Shown here one piece after another: positions 52,818 through 64,000 of a stretch of 64,000 nucleotides of DNA. The notes under the pieces were generated by a model that saw only the letters and a program-made list of their open reading frames with translations, did not search any database and was not told where the DNA came from. Positions within the stretch are counted from its first letter, which is position 1. Each line of letters starts with the position of its first letter. Made by a program: the position numbers and the translations under genes. This stretch comes from Stachybotrys elegans (taxonomy: Eukaryota > Ascomycota > Sordariomycetes > Hypocreales > Stachybotryaceae): contig JAGPNK010000004.1 in NCBI GenBank assembly GCA_020746835.1, positions 2,604,001-2,668,000 of the forward strand, in the 5' to 3' direction.

Positions 52818-54372
52818 ATGTCCGGCCTCGAAGTGTTATCCATCATCGTTGCGGTTCCAGCCCTCCTGGACCTAGGAAAGTATTGTTCGGATATGTCAGG
52901 TTACTTGTACGACTTTGCAAAAAACTCGAAAAAATCCCAGCTTGAGATCACGAAATATGCTTTGGAGCTCGAGGCCACGAAAGCCATAATCAAGGAGGCG
53001 TGGAGTGACCTACAGCAATATGAGGAAGATTCAGAGCCCACTAAAATACTACACAGCCTTATGCGCAACAGTGTCTTTACCAAAATTAACGCCGCATCGG
53101 CGTATCTCAACGACGATCTCGCGAGATTGATGTCCCTTTTCCATGGGGACAGTTCACGCGGCTGGATACGAATGAAGACACACGTGCGTTGGCAACGAAA
53201 GAAGAAAGACTTGTTGGAGTTATTTTTACGCATGGAAAATATTAAGAGCAACCTTCACTTATGCATCTTAATGCTATCCTCTGCGTATCTAAAGGCTCAG
53301 TGGAGAAGGTAAGAGACTCTATACCTGTACTAACAATCGCTTTTGCCCGTCTTAAGCGGTACGCCCAATATCGCAGCGGTTTTACATTATCAAATGCTAA
53401 CATACTCGAAGGAGAAGAAGATACAACCGTAAAATTCTAAGACAAATTAGATTGGTGGAAAAGCTAAGGGCGGAATTAAAGGCCAATGGGGTCGATGAGG
53501 AGGACATTTTCACGCCTCGCTACCTCAGTCAGCTGAAGAAGGTGCAGCCGGATTCAGGATCAGATTCAGAGCGTGGGACGGATTCTGGAGAGTCGGATTC
53601 TCCAAATAGACCTCGAGGCCCCACACGCCCGAGCGGCGGCGGATCACCTGGTGGTGAGTGGCACGGTGATGACGGACGTTCCGGTGGCCATGCGCACTTA
53701 AGCAGCCCAGAAGGTTTAAAATGGTGGAAGAGACATAGTACAGAAAATCCAGGTCCAGAACAAAGGAGGTCTATGTCAAGGAGGGAAAGAAGGGAAAGAA
53801 GGGAGAGAAGGGAAAAGGAACGAAGGCAGAGGCAAGAAAAAGTGCAGCAAGAGAAGGAGAGACAGCAAGAGAAGGAGAGGCAGCAAGAGAAGGAGAGGCA
53901 GCAAGAGAAGGAGAGGCAGCAAGAGAAGGAGAGGCAGCAAGAGAAGGAGAGGCAGCAAGAGAAGGAGAGGCAGCAAGAGAAGGAGAGGCAGCAAGAGAAG
54001 GAGAGGCAGCAAGAGAAGGAGAGGCAGCAAGAGGAGAGACAGCAAGAGGAGAGACAGCAAGAGAAGGAAAGGCAGAGAGAGAAGGAAATACAGCAGGAGG
54101 AGAAGAGACAGAGAGAGAAGGAGAGAGAGCAGGAGGAGGAGGAGGAGGAGGAGGAGGAGGAGAGACAGCAAAAGAAAAGAGACCAAGAACAGAAAAGGTT
54201 AGAAGAGAAAAGATGGCAAGAGAAAGCACAGAGGGCTAGAAGGCGTAGGGAAGAAGATGCTAAAGCAGAACAACAGGAGGCTGAAGCAGAACGACAGGCA
54301 ACAGAAAGAGGGTTTTTCGAAGCGTTAGGAAGGGGGAAGGGCAGAGATCATGAACTTGCCTTTGTTCGCTAG
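52818..54372 (+). CDS. STAND-type N-terminal helical domain fused to an EKERQQ-repeat coiled coil
   Basis: Exon 1 52818-53308, intron to 53417, exon 2 53418-54372, in phase, 481 residues; an acceptor three bases upstream is equally possible. Residues 1-160 look like the fungal N-terminal domain of STAND proteins (MSGLEVLSIIVAVPALLDLG, YLYDFAKNSKKSQLEITKYA, helical to LMLSSAYL), which in relatives can act as a death or adaptor domain. A linker is Gly/Pro-rich. The rest is a highly charged chain with ten EKERQQ units, then EERQQ and REKE variants, likely a single long helix or coiled coil. There is no NACHT or repeat sensor domain, so it resembles a free adaptor or truncated receptor. Confidence 0.65.
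53851..54030 (+). repeat. 18-bp minisatellite, ten units, coding for EKERQQ
   Basis: The unit GAGAAGGAGAGGCAGCAA recurs ten times in frame from 53851 to 54030 with almost no variation (first copy GAC for GGC), followed by two 15-bp units GAGGAGAGACAGCAA. Likely length-variable between strains. Confidence 0.9.
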
Positions 54373-55249
54373 GTATGTTACGTAGCAGCCTTCGGGGACT
54401 TCGGGCCCAGGCCGTTATTAAATTGTCTCTGGCAGCAGCCTCTTAGTAGCTGCTTGGTAGAACCTCTATAGCATCCCCACGCCGGTATGTCGGGAGGAAA
54501 GCAGGAAGGCGAGGGCGAGGACCAGGTCCTTATCGCCCAAGTGCTCAGCGATTATTACGAGATCCAATTCATATCAGCGCTGAAAAAAAGCTGGGGAAAA
54601 AAACATGACTCCATTCTTGTGTGAGTTGTAAGCGCGCCCAGAAGATGTGAACGGCAGAGCAAGCTCGCCTTCGGGTGTGCGCCTCCGAGCCATAGTGTCC
54701 GATCTGGAGCTCACGATCCTTGGCTCGGAAGCGCGCGTTCAATCAGCTTAAGTGCACTTAGGCACAGGTGCAGAGTCGATGATTCCCAAATCTCTCAATT
54801 CTTACACAGGGAGGGTGGTTTATAGTCCAAAGGTGGCCTTTGTTGCTTTGCCGCTTTGTCAAGGAACTAGGTACACTGCGTGCGTTATTGTGGCGCTGCT
54901 ACTGTATAGACCAGGATAACACAGGGCTCTACTGTTTGGAAAGAGGAAGGGACATTTGAACATGACTGCATTCATAGGAGGATGTATATTTCCTGAATAG
55001 AAGTCAGCCAAAAATTCAAAGTCACCCTCGATATAGTTGACCAGTCATTATCTCAAGCCTGGCCGAACCCGATGTGGGAACTTTAGGGTAGGGATCATTG
55101 CAGTGTTGACGGAATTGAAGGCCGACGATAGATCCAGACTAATCCCAGGCCAAATTATAAAATATTATATATCATCTCTTTAAGGATGGGGGGTTTTCAA
55201 TGAAGTCCTAATCCAATAATATCCAAAACCATCCGTCTCAGTATTAAGG
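54373..55249. other. Convergent intergenic region, no gene seen
   Basis: 877 bp between the end of the EKERQQ gene and the end of the ABC transporter gene. Confidence 0.5.
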
Positions 55250-58200
55250 TCAAGCTGCCTTGCTTTTGGGCTTTTTGGGAACCCTTGCGAGATAGTAAAC
55301 GGCAAAGACAGCCACAATGTTAAAAACAACATAAGCAGCGAGTAGGCCGAGATTCCTCCATGCCCTACTCTTCTCACTGCTCATCCCGAGAGTGCGCAGG
55401 ACTAGGTCCGCTTCAGAGACGGGACAGTACTCGCAGTGCCCGCTGGAGATGTCTGGGTTGATGATGGTTCCGGCAGACGCATTTGCATATGGCGCCAGAT
55501 ACTCCCCGCAGGTACCTCGATCCCCAGGAAGGGGAATCTGCAGAAGCTCAATGTCGGAGCACACAACGCTGGCACCGCTGATGCCAGCAATGGCGAGGCC
55601 CTCGAGGAGATACGTCAGGGGGGAAACGCGGTACATAAACATCCAGAAACCGGGCAGGGCATGTGGTGCCACAAGAATACTGAGACAAGTAAGTCAACGG
55701 GTTGTATGGTAATCGTCAAAAGGATTTCTTACCCGCAGAACACTAGACTTAACCAGAAGCACAGAATGGCCAGTTGGATGGCCGTCTCCGGCTGCTCGAT
55801 GAGAGCCGCAAAGACTTGCGAGAGCGTGCTCGCCCAGACAGTAAAAAGCCAGACGAGGAGGAAGGTCAAGCCGCCTCTCTCGGCCGTGCTGAACACGTCA
55901 TTGCCATTCTGGAACATCCCAGTCGGGTAATACCACGAGACAAAGATGAGGACCGAGATGGCGGTAAGCCATGTTATCTCCACAATCAGATTGGCGGCGA
56001 CAAAGGCAACCCATGAGTAGGCCTTGGAGCTGCGTTCCCGTGCCTCGAATAGGTCGCGACCGGTCGTAAATCGGGGAATGATGAGCATGCTGAGGATGCT
56101 AAACAGTTGAGAGACGAGGAAAACGGAGAAGAGGAGATTTGTAAGGCCCTGAATGCTGTTATCAGAGTCCCAGAATGAGAACCCATTGAATAGACTCTGT
56201 CATATATATTAGCGATGCTCACTTTTGTGTGTATAGAGGGAGACGCACCAAACCGACGCAGACAGCTGTTTTCGTATAGAGATAGGTTGGGCTGCGCCAC
56301 TGGTCGCGGAAAACTCTCTGGACGAGTAGCAGCAACTGCTGAGAGATGGGAGACGCATACTCGCTGTTGTTCCTGCGCGAGCCTTTTCCGACAACCTCAG
56401 TGGGGGTAGCCGACGACTCCAGTGTGGCAAGTTGATCTGCGATGGCCTGTTTCTCCGTGCTCGACGTCCACTGCTGCGCCCAGAACTCGTTTTCGGTGTC
56501 GTCTGTAGAACGCTTGGTAATATCCAGCAGCCACTCGGCCGGGTTCTCGCCAGCATGGCACTGGCGGGCGCCTCGCGTCTCGAAATACTGTGTGAGTGTC
56601 GATGCGTCTGGGCCAATATCGCCAAAGTACACTGTCGCGCCGGCTTTTAGGAAGAGGAGACGATCGAATCGGGAGAAAATCTGGGCCGAAGGCTGATGGA
56701 TTGTACACAGGATGGTTTGGCCGTTGTCGACCAGTTTGCGCATGAGCATGCAGATGGACCATGCTGTCTGACTGTCCAGGCCGGATGTGGGCTCATCTGC
56801 GAACAAGTTAGGTTGGATGCCCTCTAGACGCGAAAAGGGACTACTTACCCAGGAACAGAACCAGGTCTGGGCTCGAAACCATCTCCAACGCAATGGACAG
56901 CCGCTTGCGCTGCTCCACGTTCAAGCCCTCACCTGGAACGCCCACGATAGCATCGGCATAGCTCTCCATCTCCAACACCTGAAGAACATCTTCGACATCC
57001 TTGAGCTTGAGCTTCTTTGACCGATCCTGTGATTGTCGAAGCAATGACCCGAACTGCAGAGTTTCGCGTACAGTGGCGGTGGGCAGGTGGAAGTCGTTTT
57101 GCTGCACATAACCGATTCTCCTCTGGAAGCTGCCGATGGCCGAGCGCTCCACGCCGTCGACGAGGACGGTGCCACCGACTTGCCCAGACGATACCCTGTC
57201 AGCGAGAACATCAAGCAGCGTTGTCTTGCCGGCGCCCGTCGCGCCCATGAGAACGGTGAGGCTACCAGGTTTGAGCCAGCCATCGACCCCTTGCAGAATT
57301 CTCCGAGTGCCTTTCCCAACCTTTACGTCATACGTGAGCCCCCTCCAGTGGAAGACAGAGGCCGAGTCCTGGTTGATGTGGGGGATCGTTGCGGTTTGGA
57401 CGTCGGCGACAGTCTTATTAGTCGCGAGGCTTTGCGCAAACGTTGCTGCGTCGCCAGTTTCGCCATCGACTTTCTTGTCCTTGGGGGCCTTTCGGAAGAC
57501 CAACACTTCTCCACGAGACCTTTCGGCAGGGATATACTCAGCGGCTAGTAGGTGCACGACACAGAAGGCAACCATCATGGCCAGTAGAATGCCGACGTTG
57601 CGCCACATGTGGCCCTCAACGTACCCATACCTCAAGTCAAGATACCTTGTTCCATCGACGAGACCGGTGCCTTCGTCTCGACCGACTTCGTTGCAGAGCC
57701 TTGCGCTCTCGTCGATATCGCTGTACGCCGGCCCATCGGGAATAATGTTGGAGCAGCGGTAATTCCGGTTGTTGAACTCGTTGATCATGACGGCCTCGTA
57801 TGTATAGGCGACGGGGTTGATGTGGCGGAACCAGCCAAACCAAGGCACCATGTAAGGCGGAGGAACGACGAAGCCGGTGTAGAGGACGCACAGCAGGGTC
57901 AGGATGGAAACTGGCGTCATTGTTCCGTCGCGCGACTTGGACAGCGCGCCAATCATGCGGAACAGCATGGCCATCGTCATCAAGTTGACCAGCATGAAGA
58001 ACCAGTACGTCATGAATGCGGCGGCGGTTCGTCTGAGGTTGGTCATGAAGTAGATTGGCAGATGCAGCATAAACGACAGGACGAGCTTGGAGGGGAAGTC
58101 GCTGATCATGGACGCCAGTCGCTCGACAAAGGGATAGTAAAAGGCGTAGCGGAACTGCTTCTCGACAATGGGTCGCTGCGCCCACATGAGGTCGATCTCG

Positions 58201-59965
58201 AAGGCGGGGACGAACGAGTTGAGCATGGTGGCGAAGAAGAGGAGGATGGAGCGGCTGTACATGTCTCCCGAGTCCTCACTTAGGTTGTAAAAGGCGCTGC
58301 CAATAATGAGACCGAGGACACCGTTGGCCATGATTGTCGATATGACGGGGGCAGCGTTGTTGAAGAAGCGCTGGTTTGCTCTTCGGAGGCAGATTGCGGT
58401 TTGTTCGACCAGGGAAATTGGGAACGTGGATGTTCTCAGGCTTGAAGGTGTCAGCGGGGATCCGTCATGGCAGTACTTGATGAAATAAATACCCAAGCTT
58501 CTCGATTGCTTTTAGAGACTGCTTCCCCGTCGACTTGGCACCGTGCTCCTTTTCGAACAGAAGAATCTCCTCTTGGAGCGATTGAGACAAGGCGCTGGCT
58601 TTCCATGCCTTTGCGAAATCGTCAGGCGATCTGGGAACGCGCGCCTCACAACCTTCGCGGACGATGCGCTCGGCCGCGCTGGTCATGGAAGTCAGGAAAT
58701 CGGGTGTCGTGGCTCGTGGGGGCTTGACGAAGCCCAGCGACGTGAAGTACTCTTCGGCACTTGCAATGGGCCCGAAGAAGATCTGGCGGCCTTCGTAGAG
58801 GAGCATGACCTTGTCGAAACACTAGAAGAACGGGTGAGACGGGCTGGCGAGAAAATGGGCAATCGGTGTGTGGACACGAACCTGGTACATTCCCTCCGAG
58901 GCTTGGTACAAACTCATGGCCACCGTGGACTGGAGGGAATCAGTTGACTCTCGAAGAATCTGGATGAACTGGCGAGCGGTGGCGCTGTCGAGGCCTCGGG
59001 TGCTGTTATCCCAGCATTGGAGGCGGGCGCCGCCAAGATACGCCTCAGCAATACTCGTTCGGCGCTTCTCACCGCCGCTGATGCCTCTGATCATGGCGTC
59101 GCCGATGGGCGTGTCGTAGGCGGTATCCAGGTTGAACAGGCCTGCCATTGTTCGACTGGGGGAGCTGTCGGCCGTGTCGCTGTCCGAGCTCGAGCTGGAG
59201 GCGAGGGATTCGTGGCGACGAGTCGATGCGGCAAAGGCGAGCGTCTGGCCCAGAGAGAGTTCTGGGAAATGGACGTCGAGCTCGGCCAGGTAAAGGCGTT
59301 CTCCAGAGTAGTCGCGCAGCATGCGGTCGTAGGGAATGTCTGCAACCGTCAGCTTCCATCATGCTACTTGCCGAGCAACTAAATTAACCTTGGTAGGTGA
59401 TGCTGCTGTTCGGCCCCAGCTGGAATCCATGGGTATCGCCCGACAAGGTCTTGAGGAAGGTAGAGCATCCGCTTCCGGGCCGGCCAAGGACGAGGAGCAT
59501 CTCGCCGGGCTTGACGAGGCCTTGGATGTCGTGCAGGATGCGGACCTGCTGCTGCTGACTGCGCGACCGCAGGGCCTTGAAGGGGCGGAACATGGCCGTG
59601 AGGAAGGTGGCCTGGTACTGGGACGAGACGCGCAGGCCGTTGCAGTCGAGGTCGCGAAAGGACACGCCGAGCTGGAGGCGCTGCTGGTGCTGCTTGGTCT
59701 GTAGCCATGCGTCGAGGGCCGACGACTTGCCGCGATGGTCGGGACTGGCGGGCGGGAGACTATGGTCGACGTCGGCGTCGGCGTTGCCCTCGACGCTGCC
59801 CTCGACGCTGCCGACGTTAGTTTCGCCGCTGTCGACCTTGTTTTCACTGCTGTCTTGGCCGTGGCTGCTGCTGTGTCGCGACGCCATGGCCTGCATCTCC
59901 ATCTCCATCTCCATCTCGCTCTTGTCCTCCTTCTGCGACTCCATGGCTGCGGACGGATAGATCAA
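55250..59965 (-). CDS. PDR-type (ABCG) full-size ABC transporter
   Basis: Seven exons in phase: 59389-59965, 58882-59339, 58493-58821, 56849-58440, 56249-56796, 55733-56196 and 55250-55679. Starting at Met 59965 it has 1465 residues; the Met at 59944 (1458 residues) is an alternative. The order is (NBD-TMD)x2 as in Cdr1/Pdr5: NBD1 with the PDR-typical Walker [10 protein letters not shown] and signature ISGGEKRR, a first TMD, NBD2 with GATGAGKTT, signature [11 protein letters not shown] and DEPTSGLD, then a second TMD ending KKPKSKAA. An EMEMEMEM run lies near the N-terminus. These pumps export azoles, plant toxins or own metabolites across the plasma membrane. The P450 upstream on the same strand suggests a shared detoxification role. 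Confidence 0.9.
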
Positions 59966-60684
59966 GCAGGCGACGTCGCAAACGCTTGACTACCCGGCGA
60001 AGATGGATGCCGGACGCGCTGCATCAGATGGGCCGGTGCTTCGTTTGTTGACAAATTGTGTAGTGGGTTGAATGGGTGTTGGTTTGTTGGTTGTTTGTTG
60101 GTTGTCTTCAGGCAGGGAGGGTAATTGCCGCCTTCCCTCTACGTCCAAGCACATTGTGCCCGCTTTCTGCCCGCTGGCAATTTGCAATTTGCAATCTGCA
60201 ACTCTCTGCCAACGCGGCCCCCATGCCGGCCATGGGAAATTGCTCTCCCGTCCACTCCCCCAGGTCCTTTGAGGTTACATCCGGGTGTTGGACGCTTACT
60301 GTCCAGCTCCACGCCAAGGCCTGCGCCATCCAATTCACCCCTCCTCCTCCCTTGCCTCTCTCCACACATCAAGTGTGTCACTGATCGACCACAGGCATCG
60401 TTCCGTGCACAGGGCCAAAGTCACCGACGAACAGTTGAGTGTGTGTGTGTGTGTTCATTGTCATGGATGCATTGATCTATCGTTAAAAAAAAACAGGCTG
60501 GTCGTCATCGTCTAGGCGTAGTATGTATGGGGCACGGAGTAATCCTCTATCAATAATCCCAACCAACTGCATCTGCACTGCAGCTTCGTCAAGGGCCTGC
60601 CTTGTGGGTGCGGCACCGCTGATCCTGCCAACCCAAACGCCCTGATGCCTGTCCGGATCCCTGCCATCGCTCGTTCACGCCCAC
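59966..60684. other. Intergenic region with a (GT)n microsatellite
   Basis: 719 bp between the P450 stop (60685) and the ABC transporter start. It holds a GT dinucleotide run at about 60439-60454 and a GTTGGTT-rich patch near 60070-60105. No gene. Confidence 0.5.
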
Positions 60685-62623
60685 TCAAGACGCTGTTGGT
60701 CGCCTCTTCCTCACCCGGAAAGGAATCTTGTTCAGTGGGAGTTCCACCCCGACCCCGAATCGATCGTTGCCCAAAGGTACAGAGTCCACCTTGAGCTCAA
60801 TGTCCAGTCTTGTTGTCATTACCGCCATGGTGTACGACATGATGCCCCTGGCCATGAAGCGTCCGGGACACATGTTCTTGCCCCCTGTTGACACACGTAT
60901 CAGCTGCCGCCCCTCCTCGACATTGACTGGGCAGGAAGAGGGGAAAAAAGAAGGGAAAAAAGAAGAAGAAAAAAAAAAGACTCACCTCCAAACGGGATCC
61001 AGGACCCCTCCAGACCCTCGGTTGAAAAGTAGGGCTTATCGCCATCTGCGGGCGGTCCCACGCCCAGCTTTTCTCGAGCCTCGGGTCGCACGGGGCCACT
61101 CTCTGGGTCGCTTGGGTCGACAATGAATCGGTCCGCCCAGAAGTCGTCGACGGGATGTGCGCCACGGCGCGTATTCCACACGTCCTTGTTCTTGTGCGCG
61201 ATGCCTGCATTCATCAACCCGTAGCTCGACTGCGGGATGCGCCACTGGCCCAGCTTGAGTTCGCCGTGCAGCGGAACCACGGGCACAAACGCCGTCACGT
61301 ACATGCGCAGCGTCTCGGCGTAGACGGCCGACATGAGCGTGTCCGAAGTCAGGTCTCGGAAGGGCACCTCGGACAAGGGCGTGGCGCTGGAGATGACATG
61401 CACCTGCTGCCTCACGCGCTCTTCCAGCTTCTTGTCCTGTAGAACTTCCAACATGGCCATCAATGTTGCCGGAACCGTGTTTCCCAATGCACTGTTTCAT
61501 TAGCAAAAAAAAAAAAAGAAAAAAAAAGAAAAAGAAGAAGAAGAAAAATGAAAGGAAAATGGACATACCCCCAGGCGACACCGAGGTCGTGCGACGCAAT
61601 GGCATCCTCGTCAAAAAATGATTTGAAGAACTCGTGGCGGTATCGCGTCCACTCGGGACCCCATGCCTCACTTCTCGACTCGTAACCGCCCTCTATCTTC
61701 TCCTTGCTGGCCATGACGCGGGCCGACTTGATCCAGCCTCGGATGTCTTCGAGGAGCCTGAAGCGAATGCGCTCAGCCTGCGTAAACGGCATCCCCTTGA
61801 GCAGCCACGGGATCAGTCGGTCAAACTCGAAAAAGTCGTAGACAAAGTTGGGGAACTGCTTGAGCAGCATCGGCCCAAAGATGGCCTCCATCTCGGCGGC
61901 GCCCACGGTTGCCTGGATAAAAGTCCAAAAGTCCTCCACGTCTGTCCACTCCTCCGTCTCGTATTTGGAGATGAGGGAGTCGAACGAGGTCCGGAACGCC
62001 TGCAGCGTGGGTGCCAGCCCTCGGCCTGCGAGACCCTGACGGTCGCTCTCGTGGATGATTCGGTGCACGCGCATGTCCTTGGACTCGGAGCCCGGCACGG
62101 GGCTGCTCTTGGTGCCCGTCTTGTCGTTGAGGTACAGGGCGGCCGACTCGTACTTCATGCCGCAGGCATTGACGAAGAAGTGCGTGGCCATTGGCCGGAA
62201 ATCCAGCAGCTGCGACACCTTCCATATCTGCCGGATGATGAGGGGATCTTGGTAGAGGTAGACCTGAAAGCCGGGGAGGAGCGGTATACGAACCACTGTC
62301 GCCTCGCCGTTGTAGGTTCTATGTGCGGTCAGCTTGCATGTCGTGGAGCGTTGGGAACACCATCAACCGTACGTGAACCGAAGGACGGCCTTGCGGATAT
62401 TTAAGCCAAATGGGATGCCAAGCTCAATGTATGGTATGAAGGCCGGGTACTTGGGCGGGAGCTGTTCGGGGCCCCGTCGACGCCGCTGTGCGCGATGATA
62501 CCAGAAGAGATCATTGATGTAGAAGACGGTTCGGAGAGCCGTCAGCGAAGCTAAGACGGTAAGCCAGCTGTTGGTTGTGACAACCTGCACCCATGGGTGC
62601 TCCCGGATCGCCACGTTCAACAT
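60685..62623 (-). CDS. Cytochrome P450 monooxygenase
   Basis: Four exons in phase: 62373-62623, 61569-62318, 60986-61491, 60685-60884, total 568 residues. The N-terminal anchor is SWLTVLASLTALRTVFYIND, then PPKYPAFIPYIELG. I-helix region WGALGNTVPATLMAML, then ExxR (AETLR) and the heme-binding loop WIPFGGGKNMCPGRF with the Cys ligand, split by the last intron. The pattern recalls fungal relatives of CYP7/prostacyclin-synthase-like P450s (oxysterol or lipid oxidation), which is only a resemblance. Two introns hold A/G-rich runs on the plus strand. It lies 719 bp upstream of the ABC transporter on the same strand and divergent from the PTH11-like gene. Confidence 0.85.
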
Positions 62624-63611
62624 GATGCTGACGATAGCACACCAGGTTCGTACCCGAGTCCAATTAACGGGGTTTACGAAGGATGGGTAGGGACAAATGG
62701 AACAATTCTGGACGCTTCAAAAAGGCCCGGTGAGGGTGACATCAAGTGCCACGGGGGTTTTATACGGTTCTGCGCTTCCCAAGCACCGCACCTGCACCTA
62801 CGGGATCAATAATCCTGCCGTCTCCGACACGTGCTGAACCAACAGATCATGCTATCGTCGGCATCATGCACATGTGCAGGTAGCATTGCTTGGTCCCGGG
62901 GTGTGGGTGTGGCATGTCGCATGGGAGATAATGGGGGGTGTGGTGGCAAGCCGAGGCGAGTAGATAGCAGCCAAGGAAGAAGAGGAGGGAGGATGGCCGG
63001 CGCGGTGGGCTCGAAACAACGCACGACGCACGACGCACATGGTGCATGATGCGCAGGTGGAATGGGGGGACGAACGGGTGGACGGAAGTGTGTGGCCAAC
63101 TTTCCCAGCCTTCTTCTTCCTTGCCAAGGAACTTTGGTCCGGCGTGAGCAGATTTCATGTGTTTGCTGACTGCAGGTAGACAAGAGACGTTGCAGGAAAG
63201 CTGGCCATGCCTAAACAGGGAGCTTGCAAGGCGCAGAGACCGGGCGGTTATTGCTAGGCTGAGGCAAGGGGGGCCTTTTCGGGACTGGTTTTCTGGAAAT
63301 AGAAGGGCCCCTGGTACGTTTTCTCTTTGTCGTGCCGCCTTTGTACATGAGATAACTCTTGCTTGCGCGGCATCACGAGGTCCCTATAGGCCCACGGCGC
63401 GCAGGATTCCGAGTAGAGAGGGGCGAAGATGAGGAGGAGGAGGAGGATGATGAGGAGGAGGAGGAAGCGGCAATGCAGGCCCGCAGTTCTGGTGTCGCAT
63501 CTCCTCGATTGAACAAGCTCTTTAATACAATATTGTGCCTCTGCCGCCCTGCCACACCCATCCCACGTTTTCATCTTCCTGCAGCGTCTCGTTTGTTGGT
63601 TGCATTCGACC
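62624..63611. other. Divergent intergenic region with a GAG/GAT trinucleotide run
   Basis: 988 bp. A purine-rich trinucleotide run lies near 63428-63468. No gene seen; it carries promoters of the P450 and the PTH11-like gene. Confidence 0.5.
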
Positions 63612-64000
63612 ATGGACTTGCTGGATCTGTCGAGAATACCGTTGGCCCAGGCGCCGCCCGGCTCAGACAACCTGTTTGAGGATGGGCCCTCGCAATCCTG
63701 GATGCCTCGGTTGGCCATATACATCACGCTGCCCTTGGCCACTGCATTGGTCGTGTTGCGTCTCTACACCCGTCTCAGCCTGCGCTATGGCCTGGGCACA
63801 GACGACTGTGAGTGGCATTCCTCGTATGTACGTTGGTTTGTTTGCAGGCTAACCCAAGTCCCCTCGGCAGACCTGTGCATTGCTGCCATGGCGGCCAGTG
63901 CTGGCTTCTGTGGTGTCATGCTTGAGCAGCGCAAGTCGTCCCCTGTCGCGTCGCCGACCCGGCCCTCGATGCTAACGACCCCAATCCAGAGCTCGACGAC
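63612..64000 (+). CDS. PTH11-like rhodopsin-domain integral membrane protein (5' part)
   Basis: Start at MDLLDLSRIPLAQAPPGSDN. Exon 1 63612-63807 joins exon 2 (from 63871) in phase. The first membrane segments (RLAIYITLPLATALVVLRLY, then TRLSLRYGLGTDDYLCIAAM) give the D-D-Y motif after TM1 that marks the fungal rhodopsin-domain family (PTH11-like receptors and relatives). Such proteins sense surfaces or small molecules at the plasma membrane. The rest lies beyond the right edge and another intron probably begins near 63930. Confidence 0.75.
   Translation, partial: MDLLDLSRIPLAQAPPGSDNLFEDGPSQSWMPRLAIYITLPLATALVVLRLYTRLSLRYGLGTDDCEWHSSYVRWFVCRLTQVPSADLCIAAMAASAGFCGVMLEQRKSSPVASPTRPSMLTTPIQSST

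Noticed and set aside
53851..54060. CRISPR-like array
   Set aside because: Units are directly adjacent without spacers, in frame inside a gene, in a eukaryotic genome.
53771..54229. Leu- and Ser/Pro-rich ORFs opposite the EKERQQ gene
   Set aside because: They are reading-frame shadows of the 18-bp repeat.
1..64000. tRNA or rRNA genes
   Set aside because: No B-box-like TTCGA arm with a matching acceptor stem was noticed; a covariance-model search would be needed to exclude them.

Overview
The window is genomic DNA of a filamentous ascomycete (Pezizomycotina; Sordariomycetes, perhaps Hypocreales, is an inference from gene content only). The evidence is many short GT-AG introns of about 45-70 nt, no operon structure, and typically fungal families: HET, F-box, fungal AAA+ with a large N-terminal region, PDR-type ABC transporter, P450s, Zn2Cys6 regulator, GLEYA, MYND, FMP52 and a PTH11-like rhodopsin-fold protein. 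Exon joins below were worked out by hand from splice signals and frame, and the phases close for every multi-exon gene unless stated. Layout, left to right. 1-10.9 kb: a secreted tandem SGNH hydrolase (runs off the left edge), a small secreted protein, an F-box protein, a protein with an RNase H1/viroplasmin N-terminal domain, a GLEYA-type surface protein and a small Cys-containing protein. 11.6-34.5 kb is an accessory, recognition/incompatibility-like stretch: two AAA+ ATPases of the same architecture, a STAND-associated protein, a HET protein, a decayed Zn2Cys6 regulator, a medium-chain reductase, and a divergent pair formed by a GRDP-like (DUF1399) protein and a large protein with an NC-type motif and a Gly/Cys-rich tail. 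FMP52 and a small beta-rich protein lie inside it. A dispersed repeat occurs three times (plus one upstream fragment) beside the AAA+ and STAND-like genes. 34.5-37.2 kb has no intact gene but carries a 250-bp MITE-like element with 36-bp terminal inverted repeats and TA flanks. 37.2-49.9 kb is metabolic and mixed: MFS transporter, P450, an uncharacterised protein, a PD-(D/E)XK nuclease-like protein, a GH18-like secreted protein, an FMN-dependent alpha-hydroxy-acid oxidase, a 57-aa protein and a frameshifted MYND-finger gene. 50.5-54.4 kb: a GPI-anchored CDH-cytochrome-like protein and a STAND-type N-terminal domain fused to a long charged repeat. 55.2-64 kb: a seven-exon PDR ABC transporter, a P450 on the same strand, and the start of a PTH11-like receptor, which may be a small export/detoxification group. 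The most unusual signals are the GRDP-like/Gly-Cys-tail pair, the dispersed repeat family, the MITE-like element and the tandem SGNH fusion. No complete previously undescribed system can be proven from sequence alone.
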